Shown here one piece after another: positions 1 to 7,570 of a DNA stretch of 64,000 nucleotides. Every line of letters begins with the position of its first letter. Position 1 is the first letter of the stretch. Made by a program: the position numbers and the translations under genes. The notes beneath the pieces are model-generated. The model was not told the origin of the DNA. It made no database searches and worked only from the letters and a program-made list of their open reading frames with translations. This DNA is from an uncultured Pseudomonadota bacterium (GTDB taxonomy: Bacteria > Pseudomonadota > Gammaproteobacteria > CAJXQU01): contig CAJXQU010000004.1 of assembly GCA_913058255.1 (NCBI GenBank), positions 1 through 64,000 of the forward strand, given 5' to 3'.

Positions 1-2
1 CG

Positions 3-638
3 TTTGGTCAGGCGTCTATCATCACCGAAACCGTGACCAACAACATACGCTTTCCGGGGCAGTATTTTGATGCTGAGACGGGATTGCATTATAATTATTT
101 TAGGACGTATGATCCGGCTACTGGACGGTATATTACTTCTGACCCGATTGGGCTGGGTGGGGGGATTAATACGTTTGGGTATGTTGGGGGGAATCCTGTT
201 GTACGTATAGATCCATATGGGTTAGTAGAATGGACAGGATCAATGAATGTTGTTTCGCTCGTAACTGGTGGAGGTGCTACGCGATTAAGTTTCGAGCTAG
301 AAACAAAGTGTGTTAATGGAAAGAAAGGGAGAGCGAGTGTTATAGCTGGCGGTTTTGCTGTTGGTTTTGGTGTTAGTTCTGCTGGAAGTGGTAGTGATAT
401 AACGTTTGAGGATAATTTAAGTGAGGTTGATCCGTTTGTATTTGAAGGAGGATCCAAATTCGTTTCTGCGGGATATGCTTTTATTGGTATTGGCTATGGT
501 TTTTCTGCTATTCAATTAGGCGGAGCTACATCAATAAGTGCTGGCCACTTAATGGGGTGGGATGCATCGATATCTGGCGGAGCAGGAATATCTACAGTAG
601 TTTCATCTTCAGTTGAGGAATGTGCGGATTGTGATTAA
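3..638 (+). CDS. Rhs-family protein, C-terminal part (5' end outside window)
   Basis: The reading frame is open to the left edge, so this is only the 3' end of a larger gene; the GTG at 33 is internal. The first ~60 residues are the conserved end of an Rhs/YD-repeat core: YDPATGRYITSDPIGL, then GYVGGNPVVRIDPYGL, which holds the DPxGL signature where Rhs proteins release their variable tip. The last ~135 residues form the tip. They are rich in Gly, Ser and hydrophobic residues, end in ECADCD, and match no toxin family I know. Rhs proteins are usually delivered to neighbouring cells, often by type VI secretion, with the tip acting as toxin. The stop overlaps the start of a small membrane-protein gene that is probably its immunity partner. 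The Rhs identity is firm; the tip's activity is unknown. Confidence 0.85.
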   Translation, partial: FGQASIITETVTNNIRFPGQYFDAETGLHYNYFRTYDPATGRYITSDPIGLGGGINTFGYVGGNPVVRIDPYGLVEWTGSMNVVSLVTGGGATRLSFELETKCVNGKKGRASVIAGGFAVGFGVSSAGSGSDITFEDNLSEVDPFVFEGGSKFVSAGYAFIGIGYGFSAIQLGGATSISAGHLMGWDASISGGAGISTVVSSSVEECADCD

Positions 639-1071
639 GTTACCAATGAATTTACTTATAAGAATATATTTTTTTACTGGCTTGGTGATTCTTACTTTGT
701 TTTCAATTTTAATTTCAATGTTAGATCTTAGCAAAGACTCTGAGTTATTTATTTGTACTATCTCTCTTGTCGGCTTGCAGATAGGGTTTATATTAATTTT
801 GTTGGCGATATCTAGTCTGTTTGGCCTGTTGAATAATATGGTTTCTGATCAATTGAAGCTAATAAAACTAATCATTCCTGGCATTGTTATTGGGATGCTG
901 TTAATAGTGATAACAAGTCTATTAATAGACTTTTTGTATGGTTCTAACCTTGTAGAACCTCTTATTTACAGAAATGCTTTTATGTGCGTAACATTGATTT
1001 GCCCTGTATTTTTATTGTGGCCAATTATTAAAGGGGGGCGGATTCCACATCAAAGTGCACCACTGACCTAA
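631..1071 (+). CDS. Small polytopic membrane protein, putative Rhs immunity protein
   Basis: About 146 residues with four hydrophobic segments (roughly residues 8-30, 41-64, 82-104 and 114-132), separated by short charged loops, so an inner-membrane protein. I chose the GTG at 631 because GAGGAA at 615-620 sits about 10 bases upstream; TTG 613 and ATG 646 are alternatives in the same frame. The start overlaps the stop of the Rhs gene, which implies translational coupling. Small genes directly after an Rhs tip normally encode the cognate immunity protein, and a membrane location would suit a tip that acts at the membrane. No family is recognised, so the role is inferred from position. Base composition is more AT-rich than the following genes, typical of exchanged tip/immunity cassettes. 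Confidence 0.6.
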   Translation: MIKLPMNLLIRIYFFTGLVILTLFSILISMLDLSKDSELFICTISLVGLQIGFILILLAISSLFGLLNNMVSDQLKLIKLIIPGIVIGMLLIVITSLLIDFLYGSNLVEPLIYRNAFMCVTLICPVFLLWPIIKGGRIPHQSAPLT

Positions 1072-1082
1072 TTTAAGAACGG

Positions 1083-1171
1083 AAATCAAAGGGGTCAGAT
1101 ACTGAGCAATCCCCACGAAATAACTAATATAATCAGTAGTTAAGGTATAAATCAAAATCAATGGGGTCAGA
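1083..1171 (+). repeat. Pair of GGGGTCAGA direct repeats
   Basis: Two 17-base copies with one mismatch lie at 1083-1099 and 1155-1171 (AAATCAAWGGGGTCAGA). They are in direct orientation in the non-coding stretch between the putative immunity gene and the Fic gene. Sequences of this kind often flank REP-associated or IS200-like transposase genes in gammaproteobacteria, but no transposase is present here. They may be the scar of a lost element beside the Rhs locus. Confidence 0.5.
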
Positions 1172-1349
1172 CTCGATTGATTTAAGCCTGCCGATAGAGT
1201 AAGCTAACCTCGGATTCATCATTGATTCAAAGACTGAAACAAACGTCATGCACTCCCCCGAGCAAAGTAATCATTATTAATGAATTATTAATCAACAACA
1301 TACTGTAAAAGCAATAAACAAACAACCGTCCTAAAACCCTCTCCAAACC

Positions 1350-2345
1350 TCACTCACCCCCACGCTCAATCAGCGCCTGAACAGCCCCATAACTCTCCTG
1401 ACAAAGCTCAACAAACGGTTCAAGCTCAGTTTCATGCGGCCACAATCCTGTCTCGTCTGTTAGCTGACCAACGGCATGTTGGTACGTAGATAAGGTAGTT
1501 ATGTATTCGCGTCGTCGATTTTGTTCGATCAACAAAGGTGGCTGGCCGGATTTTAATAACAGCAGGTTGGCGAGTAGTCGGGCAAGGCGGCCATTGCCGT
1601 CCCAGAAAGGATGAATATGTACAAATGCCATGTGAACTTTTGCGTAGACTGCTGGTGCTGTTTTGAGCGTTACTTGATCGGTTGCAAAGTTATTGATATA
1701 AGAGAGCAGCGCTTGCATGAGCTGATCAATGTATTTCGGTTGTGCGTATTCTAGATAGGTTTGCTTGCCGTCAGGTGTGATGATATTTGTGCCATTGGGT
1801 TCAACTTTCCATGCGCCGTTGGGTTTGTAAATATCGAAGGTCAGTTCGGTTTGAACGGCTTTGTGTAGCCCAAATAGCCATGAGATATCAATGGTTGAAT
1901 TTACTGCAGAATAAAGCAGATCAATGGCGCGTGCATGGCCGATTATTTCTTGATGTTCGCGAAGGGGCTTACCTGAAATGGTTAAGCCTTCTTGTAGAAT
2001 AAAATGCGTGTCGCCGAGTGTGAGTGTGTTGCCTTCTAGTGCGGTGGAGGTGTGCGTCCAAAGGTCACGAATTTGTGCCAGCACTACTTCGCGGCGATGA
2101 GGAGGAATAGGTTCTAGAAAAGCAAAATGTGTAGGAGCAGTTTCTGCGTTCCAACGATAGCGAGTACCACGTTTTTTGCCTGTGCGCTGTAGGGTGCCGT
2201 CTTCAACCCAGCTCACCAGCCAGCTACGCAAGGTTCGCTCTGCAAGATCAAATTCAAGCTCCTGCAAAATCTCCGGCAAACTTAACGCGCTGTTTTTTTG
2301 CCGTATAAATACCAATACGGCTACTTTTTCATCTTTTTTGCACAT
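1350..2345 (-). CDS. Fic-domain protein with N-terminal winged-helix-like region
   Basis: A Fic (AMP-transferase fold) protein of 331 residues. The Fic signature HPFWDGNGR lies at about residues 245-253 and holds the catalytic His and the phosphate-binding loop. An inhibitory-helix motif of the (S/T)xxxE(G/N) type (STALEG, about 100-105) lies N-terminal to the Fic core, so this is an autoinhibited class II Fic protein. Residues 1-70 look like a winged-helix DNA-binding region (LPEILQELEFDLAERTLRSWL), a combination seen in many bacterial Fic proteins of unknown target. The ATG at 2345 is chosen because the protein then starts directly with this domain; no clear Shine-Dalgarno precedes it. The frame continues upstream to a TTG at 2417. 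Four GCCGTAT motifs around the start suggest autoregulation. The gene lies 117 bases after mutS in the same direction. Confidence 0.85.
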   Translation of the reverse strand: MCKKDEKVAVLVFIRQKNSALSLPEILQELEFDLAERTLRSWLVSWVEDGTLQRTGKKRGTRYRWNAETAPTHFAFLEPIPPHRREVVLAQIRDLWTHTSTALEGNTLTLGDTHFILQEGLTISGKPLREHQEIIGHARAIDLLYSAVNSTIDISWLFGLHKAVQTELTFDIYKPNGAWKVEPNGTNIITPDGKQTYLEYAQPKYIDQLMQALLSYINNFATDQVTLKTAPAVYAKVHMAFVHIHPFWDGNGRLARLLANLLLLKSGQPPLLIEQNRRREYITTLSTYQHAVGQLTDETGLWPHETELEPFVELCQESYGAVQALIERGGE

Positions 2346-2372
2346 ATACGGCAATTCTAGCCTAAATACGGC
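2300..2372 (-). promoter_or_regulatory. Cluster of four GCCGTAT motifs at the fic start
   Basis: The heptamer GCCGTAT or its complement occurs at 2300-2306, 2315-2321, 2346-2352 and 2366-2372, four times in 73 bases. The first two form an inverted repeat inside the 5' coding region. The other two are in the same orientation, just upstream of the ATG at 2345. This looks like an operator array for the protein's own winged-helix domain; that is inference. Confidence 0.45.
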
Positions 2373-2462
2373 AGAAATGAAGCTGCCTGATTCGTTTTTT
2401 GGATGAGCTGCAAACAAGGTTACGTTTCAAGGTCATAAGCCCAACAGAAGCAATAACAAACC

Positions 2463-5036
2463 CTATCCCAAAATTCCCTTCAAAACATAAAGCCTTTCCA
2501 GTGCTTCTTTAGGACTCAATTCATCTGGATCAATCGCTTCTAATGCTTCAACCAACTCATCATGCGAAGCAGGGGCTTCGACCACAACTCTTTCATCCCC
2601 CGACAAAACAGAAACTTTCTGACTTTCCAATTCTTTCAAACGGATTTTTGCATTTGAAATAACTTGTTTAGGAACCCCCGCAAGCTGAGCGACTTGTAGC
2701 CCATAACTTCGATCGGCCGGACCTTCTTTTACGGTGTGCATGAAGACGAGTTTGTCTTTGTGTTCGATGGCGTCGAGGCGAACGTTGATTGCAGTGGGTT
2801 GGGTTTCTGGAATGGCGGTCATTTCAAAATAGTGGGTGGCGAATAGCGTCCATGCGCCGATTTTTTCTAGTAGGTGAACGGCGCTGGCCCATGCTAATGA
2901 TAGGCCGTCAAAGGTGCTGGTGCCGCGTCCGATTTCGTCCATTAAGACTAATGAATTTTCGGTGGCATTATTTAATATATTGGCGGTTTCGATCATTTCG
3001 ACCATGAAGGTTGATCGACCTGCGGCCAGATCATCGCTTGCGCCGATGCGGGTAAATATGCGATCAATATTGCCTATGCTCGCCGTTTTTGCCGGAACAA
3101 AACTCCCGCAATGTGCGAGCAAAACGATTAAGGCAACTTGTCGCATATAGGTGGATTTACCGCCCATGTTTGGCCCGGTGATGATCAACATTTTTCGTTC
3201 TTGATCCATGACGAGATCATTGGGAATAAAACTTTCTTCGAGGATACTTTCGACAACGGGATGTCGACCTGCTTCGATATAGATGGCGGCATCATCACGT
3301 AATTCAGGTTGAGCATAATCTAAATTTACGGCCCGCTCTGCAAAGCTGTTCAAAACATCCAGTTCAGCGATTGCGGCGCTAGAAGTTTGTAGCTCGGCGG
3401 TGTGTTCGGCAAGTTGATCAAGCAGTGCGGCATAGAGTTTTTTTTCTAGTGCGAGGGCTTTGTCGCTGGCGCTGAGTACCTTGTCTTCGTATTCTTTTAG
3501 TTCGGGCGTAATAAAGCGTTCGGTGCCTTTAAGTGTTTGGCGACGATGGTAGTGGGTTGGGACGTTGCTGCTTTGTAGGCGACTGATTTCGATGTAGTAA
3601 CCATGCACGCGGTTGTAGCCAACTTTTAAGGTGTGATAGCCGGTACTTTCGCGTTCGCGTGTTTCAATTTGTTTTAAATAATCGGTGGCACTTTTGCTGA
3701 TGGCGCGTAGCTCATCCAATTCGGCATGATAGCCTTCCGCTATGACGCCACCATCTCTGATCAGGACAGGCGGTTCGTCTTTTATCCCGACGGTGAGTAG
3801 GTGAAGGAGTTCAGGAAATTCATTCATCAGTTTATGGAGTTGTTGCAGGCGTGGACTATCGAATTGTTGCAGCTTTTTTTTAATTTCGGGCAATGCGCTT
3901 AACGATGATCTGAGTTGAGCAAGATCTCTTGGCCGAGCGGATTTTAGAGCGATGCGTGAGATGATTCTTTCCATGTCACCAATTGATCGCAGTGATTCGC
4001 GTTGATCATCATAGCGTTGATTTTCGATCAAGCTAGCAACAGCATGATGACGAGATTTTATCATTGCTTGATTACGTAAAGGTGCTTGCAACCAGCGACT
4101 TAACATACGACTGCCCATGCCGGTAATTGCGCTGTCCATAAGATAGGCAAGGCTATGTTTTCGTTCTCCAGAAATGCTGTGTAAAATTTCTAAGTTACGG
4201 CGGCTGGCAGCATCAATCGTGATCGTATCGCTGCGATGTTCCAGTTGTAAATGGGTTAAATGTGGCACGCTTGAGCGCTGGGTTTCTCGCGTGTATTGCA
4301 GTAAGCAACCTGCCGCAGAAATGGTTGATGGCAGATCGGCACAACCAAAACCTTTTAGATCAGAAACAGCAAAGTGATCTTTCAACTGTCGTGTCGTAGA
4401 GTCTAGATCAAAATACCATGGTGGAACGGTCGTGACCGATCGATAGTTTCTTAACTCAGTCAGCAGGGGAGAGTCTTCACTGATCAACACTTCAGCGGGT
4501 TGAAGTCGTTCTAGTTCTGCGACCAGTTCGTCAACTTTATATTCTTTATTTTGCTGATCATGTTCACAATCAATTTGCATAACATGAAAGCGGCCGCCAC
4601 TCAGATCCAACCAAGCGAGACCAATATTCTTCTCATGTAGATGAATGGAAAAAAGGAGTGTATCGCGGCGCTCTTTGAGAAGTGCTTCGTCAGTAATGGT
4701 GCCGGGGGTAACAATCCGCGTGACTTTGCGTTCGACCGGGCCTTTGGTTGTGGCTGGGTCACCCACCTGGTCACAAATGACCACAGATTCACCGAGCTCA
4801 ACTAACTTGGCTAGATAGTTTTCTGCAGCATGTATCGGCATGCCCGCCATTGGGATCGGTTCCCCGGCAGAGCTGCCTCGCTTGGTTAGTGCTAACCCAA
4901 GAAGCTCGGTGGCTCGGCGCGCATCATCAAAAAAAAACTCGTAAAAATCGCCCATCTGGAAAAACAGTAAGGTGTTTGGATATTCGGCCTTGAAGCCGAG
5001 ATATTGCTGTATGACGGGCGTGTGTTCTGAGGCCAT
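2463..5036 (-). CDS. mutS: DNA mismatch repair protein MutS
   Basis: MutS recognises mismatches and small loops and starts methyl-directed repair with MutL. At 857 residues it has the usual length. The mismatch-reading Phe-x-Glu motif is present (GDFYEFF, Phe31 and Glu33). The C-terminal ABC-type ATPase has Walker [10 protein letters not shown] (about 621-629), Walker [11 protein letters not shown] (about 697-706) and the FATHYFE switch after it. The start ([13 protein letters not shown]) fits the family. It lies 73 bases downstream of the CBS-domain gene in the same direction, with a weak hairpin between, so it may be partly co-transcribed with the DUF1538 operon. The coding sequence is notably rich in GATC, the Dam target that guides strand choice in this repair pathway. 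Confidence 0.98.
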   Translation of the reverse strand: MASEHTPVIQQYLGFKAEYPNTLLFFQMGDFYEFFFDDARRATELLGLALTKRGSSAGEPIPMAGMPIHAAENYLAKLVELGESVVICDQVGDPATTKGPVERKVTRIVTPGTITDEALLKERRDTLLFSIHLHEKNIGLAWLDLSGGRFHVMQIDCEHDQQNKEYKVDELVAELERLQPAEVLISEDSPLLTELRNYRSVTTVPPWYFDLDSTTRQLKDHFAVSDLKGFGCADLPSTISAAGCLLQYTRETQRSSVPHLTHLQLEHRSDTITIDAASRRNLEILHSISGERKHSLAYLMDSAITGMGSRMLSRWLQAPLRNQAMIKSRHHAVASLIENQRYDDQRESLRSIGDMERIISRIALKSARPRDLAQLRSSLSALPEIKKKLQQFDSPRLQQLHKLMNEFPELLHLLTVGIKDEPPVLIRDGGVIAEGYHAELDELRAISKSATDYLKQIETRERESTGYHTLKVGYNRVHGYYIEISRLQSSNVPTHYHRRQTLKGTERFITPELKEYEDKVLSASDKALALEKKLYAALLDQLAEHTAELQTSSAAIAELDVLNSFAERAVNLDYAQPELRDDAAIYIEAGRHPVVESILEESFIPNDLVMDQERKMLIITGPNMGGKSTYMRQVALIVLLAHCGSFVPAKTASIGNIDRIFTRIGASDDLAAGRSTFMVEMIETANILNNATENSLVLMDEIGRGTSTFDGLSLAWASAVHLLEKIGAWTLFATHYFEMTAIPETQPTAINVRLDAIEHKDKLVFMHTVKEGPADRSYGLQVAQLAGVPKQVISNAKIRLKELESQKVSVLSGDERVVVEAPASHDELVEALEAIDPDELSPKEALERLYVLKGILG

Positions 5037-5083
5037 AGATTATTTTATCTTTTTCTTACAGGTGTAAATTGTTTATTGTTTAA

Positions 5084-5100
5084 AACCCTAATTAAGGGTT
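5084..5100 (-). terminator. Weak hairpin between the CBS gene and mutS
   Basis: AACCCT (5084-5089) pairs with AGGGTT (5095-5100) around a short loop. No clean U-tract follows on the minus strand, so this may be an attenuating or processing hairpin rather than a full terminator. Confidence 0.3.
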
Positions 5101-5109
5101 AAAGCGAGA

Positions 5110-5514
5110 TCAGGTGAACTTCAATAATCCATCAAGTACTAATGAAACAGGGCTGATCATGCCGATGATCTCTCGATCTTCTATCACTGGTGCCCGGACT
5201 AAATCGTATTGAGAAAATAGTCTTGAGCAATAACGAATGTCCATATCAGGGTGAACAGAGATAACCGGTTTATGCATAATTTCATAAACATTGACTCGGG
5301 TAGGTGAGCGATCTTCTGCAAGCACATGGCGAGCTATGTCTCCGGCTAAAACTAAGCCATATTCATCATCTTTGTGGCGTTTGTTGACGACTAATACAGA
5401 TGTTTTATTTTCTTTCATCATCTTTACAGCTTCGGCAATGGTAGCAATGCCTTCAATGGTGATGTAGGCGGATTTCATGACATCGCGAACGCGGACAACT
5501 GGATTTTCGTTCAT
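5110..5514 (-). CDS. Tandem CBS-domain protein
   Basis: A 134-residue protein made almost entirely of two CBS domains (about 5-65 and 70-130), with the second ending in VIEDREIIGMISPVSLVLDGL. CBS pairs bind adenine nucleotides and gate transporters and enzymes. Its ATG overlaps the TGA of the PII-like gene by 4 bases (ATGA), so translation is coupled. It is the last gene of the four-gene DUF1538 operon, and is therefore probably a nucleotide-sensing regulator of that membrane pair. The CBS call is firm; the regulatory target is inferred from context. Confidence 0.85.
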   Translation of the reverse strand: MNENPVVRVRDVMKSAYITIEGIATIAEAVKMMKENKTSVLVVNKRHKDDEYGLVLAGDIARHVLAEDRSPTRVNVYEIMHKPVISVHPDMDIRYCSRLFSQYDLVRAPVIEDREIIGMISPVSLVLDGLLKFT

Positions 5515-5861
5515 AACTCTTCCTCTATTATTTTTGTCAGATCTGAGACTTGGTGCTGCACACCGATAGCGTCTTCAACATCAATTTGAAAGGCGATACC
5601 TGTTCCTGGCTTTTCATCAAACTCGGCAACTTCAGAAATTTTTTCTAAAATGTGACGTGATAAATGTTCTTCGACCAATAAGAGCACAACATCACGTTGT
5701 GTATCGAGTGATAAGCCAAAAAATGTTTTCGACTGTTTAATACCTTCTCCTCTGGCATTACTGATCACTGTTGCGCCAGTGGCTCCCGTCTCGCGAGATG
5801 TTTTGAGTACTAGGTCTGTTTTGTCATCTTCGACAAGTACTATGATTAATTTAAAGCGCAT
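5511..5861 (-). CDS. PII-like signalling protein
   Basis: About 116 residues with the PII/GlnB-like fold signature: a first strand MRFKLIIVLVEDDKTD, a Gly/Ala-rich stretch (TGATGATVISNARGEG), a T-loop-like region, then EEHLSRHILEKISEVAEF and GTGIAFQIDVEDAIGV. It lacks the uridylylated Tyr of GlnB/GlnK, so it is a divergent PII-like protein rather than the nitrogen regulator. The ATG at 5861 is preceded by AAGAGGT, a good ribosome binding site; upstream in-frame starts are rejected. It lies 16 bases after the second DUF1538 gene and overlaps the CBS gene. PII-like proteins commonly bind and gate a co-encoded membrane transporter, which is the likely job here. Confidence 0.75.
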   Translation of the reverse strand: MRFKLIIVLVEDDKTDLVLKTSRETGATGATVISNARGEGIKQSKTFFGLSLDTQRDVVLLLVEEHLSRHILEKISEVAEFDEKPGTGIAFQIDVEDAIGVQHQVSDLTKIIEEEL

Positions 5862-5877
5862 TATAGAGATACCTCTT

Positions 5878-6651
5878 TTATGAGTTTTTACGGTGGGCTT
5901 TATATTCAGCAAACCATGCGTAAGCTAAAACAGCGATAATAGGAAATAGGCTGGCAAAAGCAATAAGGCCAAAGCCATCTAATAAAGGATTGCGACCGGG
6001 TACTGTTGAGGCAAGTCCTAAACCCAGAGCGGTCACGAGCGGTACGGTGACGGTCGAGGTCGTTACGCCACCAGAATCATAAGCCAAACCAATGATCATT
6101 TTTGATGAAAATAGGGTTTGGATGATGACAATGATGTAACCGGCAACAATGTACATATACAGCTCAGTTCCTGTCACTATCCGATAGGCACCGAGCGAGA
6201 TACCGAAGGCGACGCCAAAGGAAACGGCTAGACGTAATGGCCATGATCGGATGGCTCCACCAGAAATTTCTTGCGCCTTGATCGCAACGGCAAGCAAGGA
6301 AGGCTCAGCGAGTGTGGTCGAAAAGCCAATGCAGAAGGCAAAGGCATAAACCCAGCCATAATCCTTCCAGTTAATAACATCACCCGCTTGTATGAATTCT
6401 GGATTCGTGAGCTGCGTGGCCATTAACTTTCCTAAGGGAAAAAGCGCCAGCTCCAGACCTTCTAAAAAGAGCGCGATGCCGATCAAAACATAGAAAAATC
6501 CTATCGCGATTTTTTTTGGGTTTTTTAAAGGCTTACGAATGACCAGAAGTTGAAAACCAATAATTGTCGCGGCAATGGGTACGATGTCTTTTGCTGTCGA
6601 CATGATCGCATGGCTAAACTGAGTCCAAACATTGAATAAGATATCGATCAT
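5878..6651 (-). CDS. DUF1538 family integral membrane protein (second of pair)
   Basis: 257 residues with about seven hydrophobic helices. It carries the repeated DUF1538 signatures: [18 protein letters not shown] near 60-75, [15 protein letters not shown] near 115, and [21 protein letters not shown] near 190-210, then [21 protein letters not shown]. These motifs recur in the neighbouring paralogue, so the two probably arose by duplication and assemble together. The ATG overlaps the stop of the upstream paralogue by 4 bases. A transport function is likely from the topology and the coupled PII-like and CBS regulators, but the substrate is unknown. Confidence 0.85.
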   Translation of the reverse strand: MIDILFNVWTQFSHAIMSTAKDIVPIAATIIGFQLLVIRKPLKNPKKIAIGFFYVLIGIALFLEGLELALFPLGKLMATQLTNPEFIQAGDVINWKDYGWVYAFAFCIGFSTTLAEPSLLAVAIKAQEISGGAIRSWPLRLAVSFGVAFGISLGAYRIVTGTELYMYIVAGYIIVIIQTLFSSKMIIGLAYDSGGVTTSTVTVPLVTALGLGLASTVPGRNPLLDGFGLIAFASLFPIIAVLAYAWFAEYKAHRKNS

Positions 6652-7382
6652 ATGAGCATCCCGTAGATCATGACGAAGATCATCGGGGTCAACGAGGCAA
6701 AGGCGATCAAACCAAAGCCGTCAACCATAGGGTTTCGTCCTTTGATCGAGGAGGCTAAGCCGACACCTAATGCTGTCACAAGTGGCACAGTGATTGTCGA
6801 AGTCGTTACACCGCCTGAATCATAGGCAATACCGACAATTTCTGCCGGCGCAAAAAAAGTCATGATCACAATACTGATATAACCGGGGATGATTAAGTAT
6901 TGCAAAGGCCAGCCACGAATGATGCGCAGTACGCCGATCAAAATAGCGAAGCCAACCGAAAAAGCAACGGTGAGACGTAAACCCAAGGCATAGCTTTTTC
7001 TTGATTCATCGGAGCTCTCTATCATGCCACCTTCAGCTGCGACATTGGCTGCTTCTTCACCAACGGCGATTAAGGCTGGTTCGGCAACGGTGGTGGCAAA
7101 ACCAAGTGAGAATGCAAAAATCAGTAGCCACATGACGCTGCCTTTTTTTGCAAAGGCGTAAGCCATGGACTCACCGATGGGGAATAGACCTTGTTCTAGG
7201 CCCTGCACAAAAAAAGTCAGGCCGATCACCACAAGCAGGGTGCCGAATAACAAGCTAGTCAGATCAGGGATCGGTTGACGAATGACGAGCAGTTGGAAGA
7301 CAGAAACGACCACAAGGATGGGTAGCAGGTCAAAAAAGCTGCTGATCAATTGTTTTAGAAACGGGTTTCTGGTTAGGCTCAT
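6648..7382 (-). CDS. DUF1538 family integral membrane protein (first of pair)
   Basis: About 244 residues from the ATG at 7382 ([13 protein letters not shown]). Further in-frame starts up to 7538 would add a long unconserved tail. The same signatures as its paralogue are present: [57 protein letters not shown], then [22 protein letters not shown] hydrophilic insert ([11 protein letters not shown]) separates two helices and is absent in the partner. It is the promoter-proximal gene of the operon and diverges from htpG across about 190 bases. It probably forms a heteromeric membrane complex with the next gene product; substrate unknown. Confidence 0.83.
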   Translation of the reverse strand: MSLTRNPFLKQLISSFFDLLPILVVVSVFQLLVIRQPIPDLTSLLFGTLLVVIGLTFFVQGLEQGLFPIGESMAYAFAKKGSVMWLLIFAFSLGFATTVAEPALIAVGEEAANVAAEGGMIESSDESRKSYALGLRLTVAFSVGFAILIGVLRIIRGWPLQYLIIPGYISIVIMTFFAPAEIVGIAYDSGGVTTSTITVPLVTALGVGLASSIKGRNPMVDGFGLIAFASLTPMIFVMIYGMLI

Positions 7383-7570
7383 GTTTTTCTTATGGGCTGA
7401 TTTAAGCATCAATGTAACGAACTTGAAGAAGAATTTCCACGTCATTGAAAGCCAAAGTAAATAATAAGAGAGTGTTAGGGATAATTTTCTACAGTTTATT
7501 GGCTTGACACCCTTGAAATACTGCGGTTTGATCCCCATCTTATTTTTTTTAATGATCTGATGAGAAAGTT

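Noticed and set aside
2300-2372. CRISPR repeats
   Set aside because: The 7-base motifs are irregularly spaced, in two orientations and partly within a coding region; no spacers or cas genes.
1350-2417. Full 355-residue Fic protein starting at TTG 2417
   Set aside because: The extra N-terminal segment is unlike the family and the first ATG at 2345 starts right at the winged-helix region.
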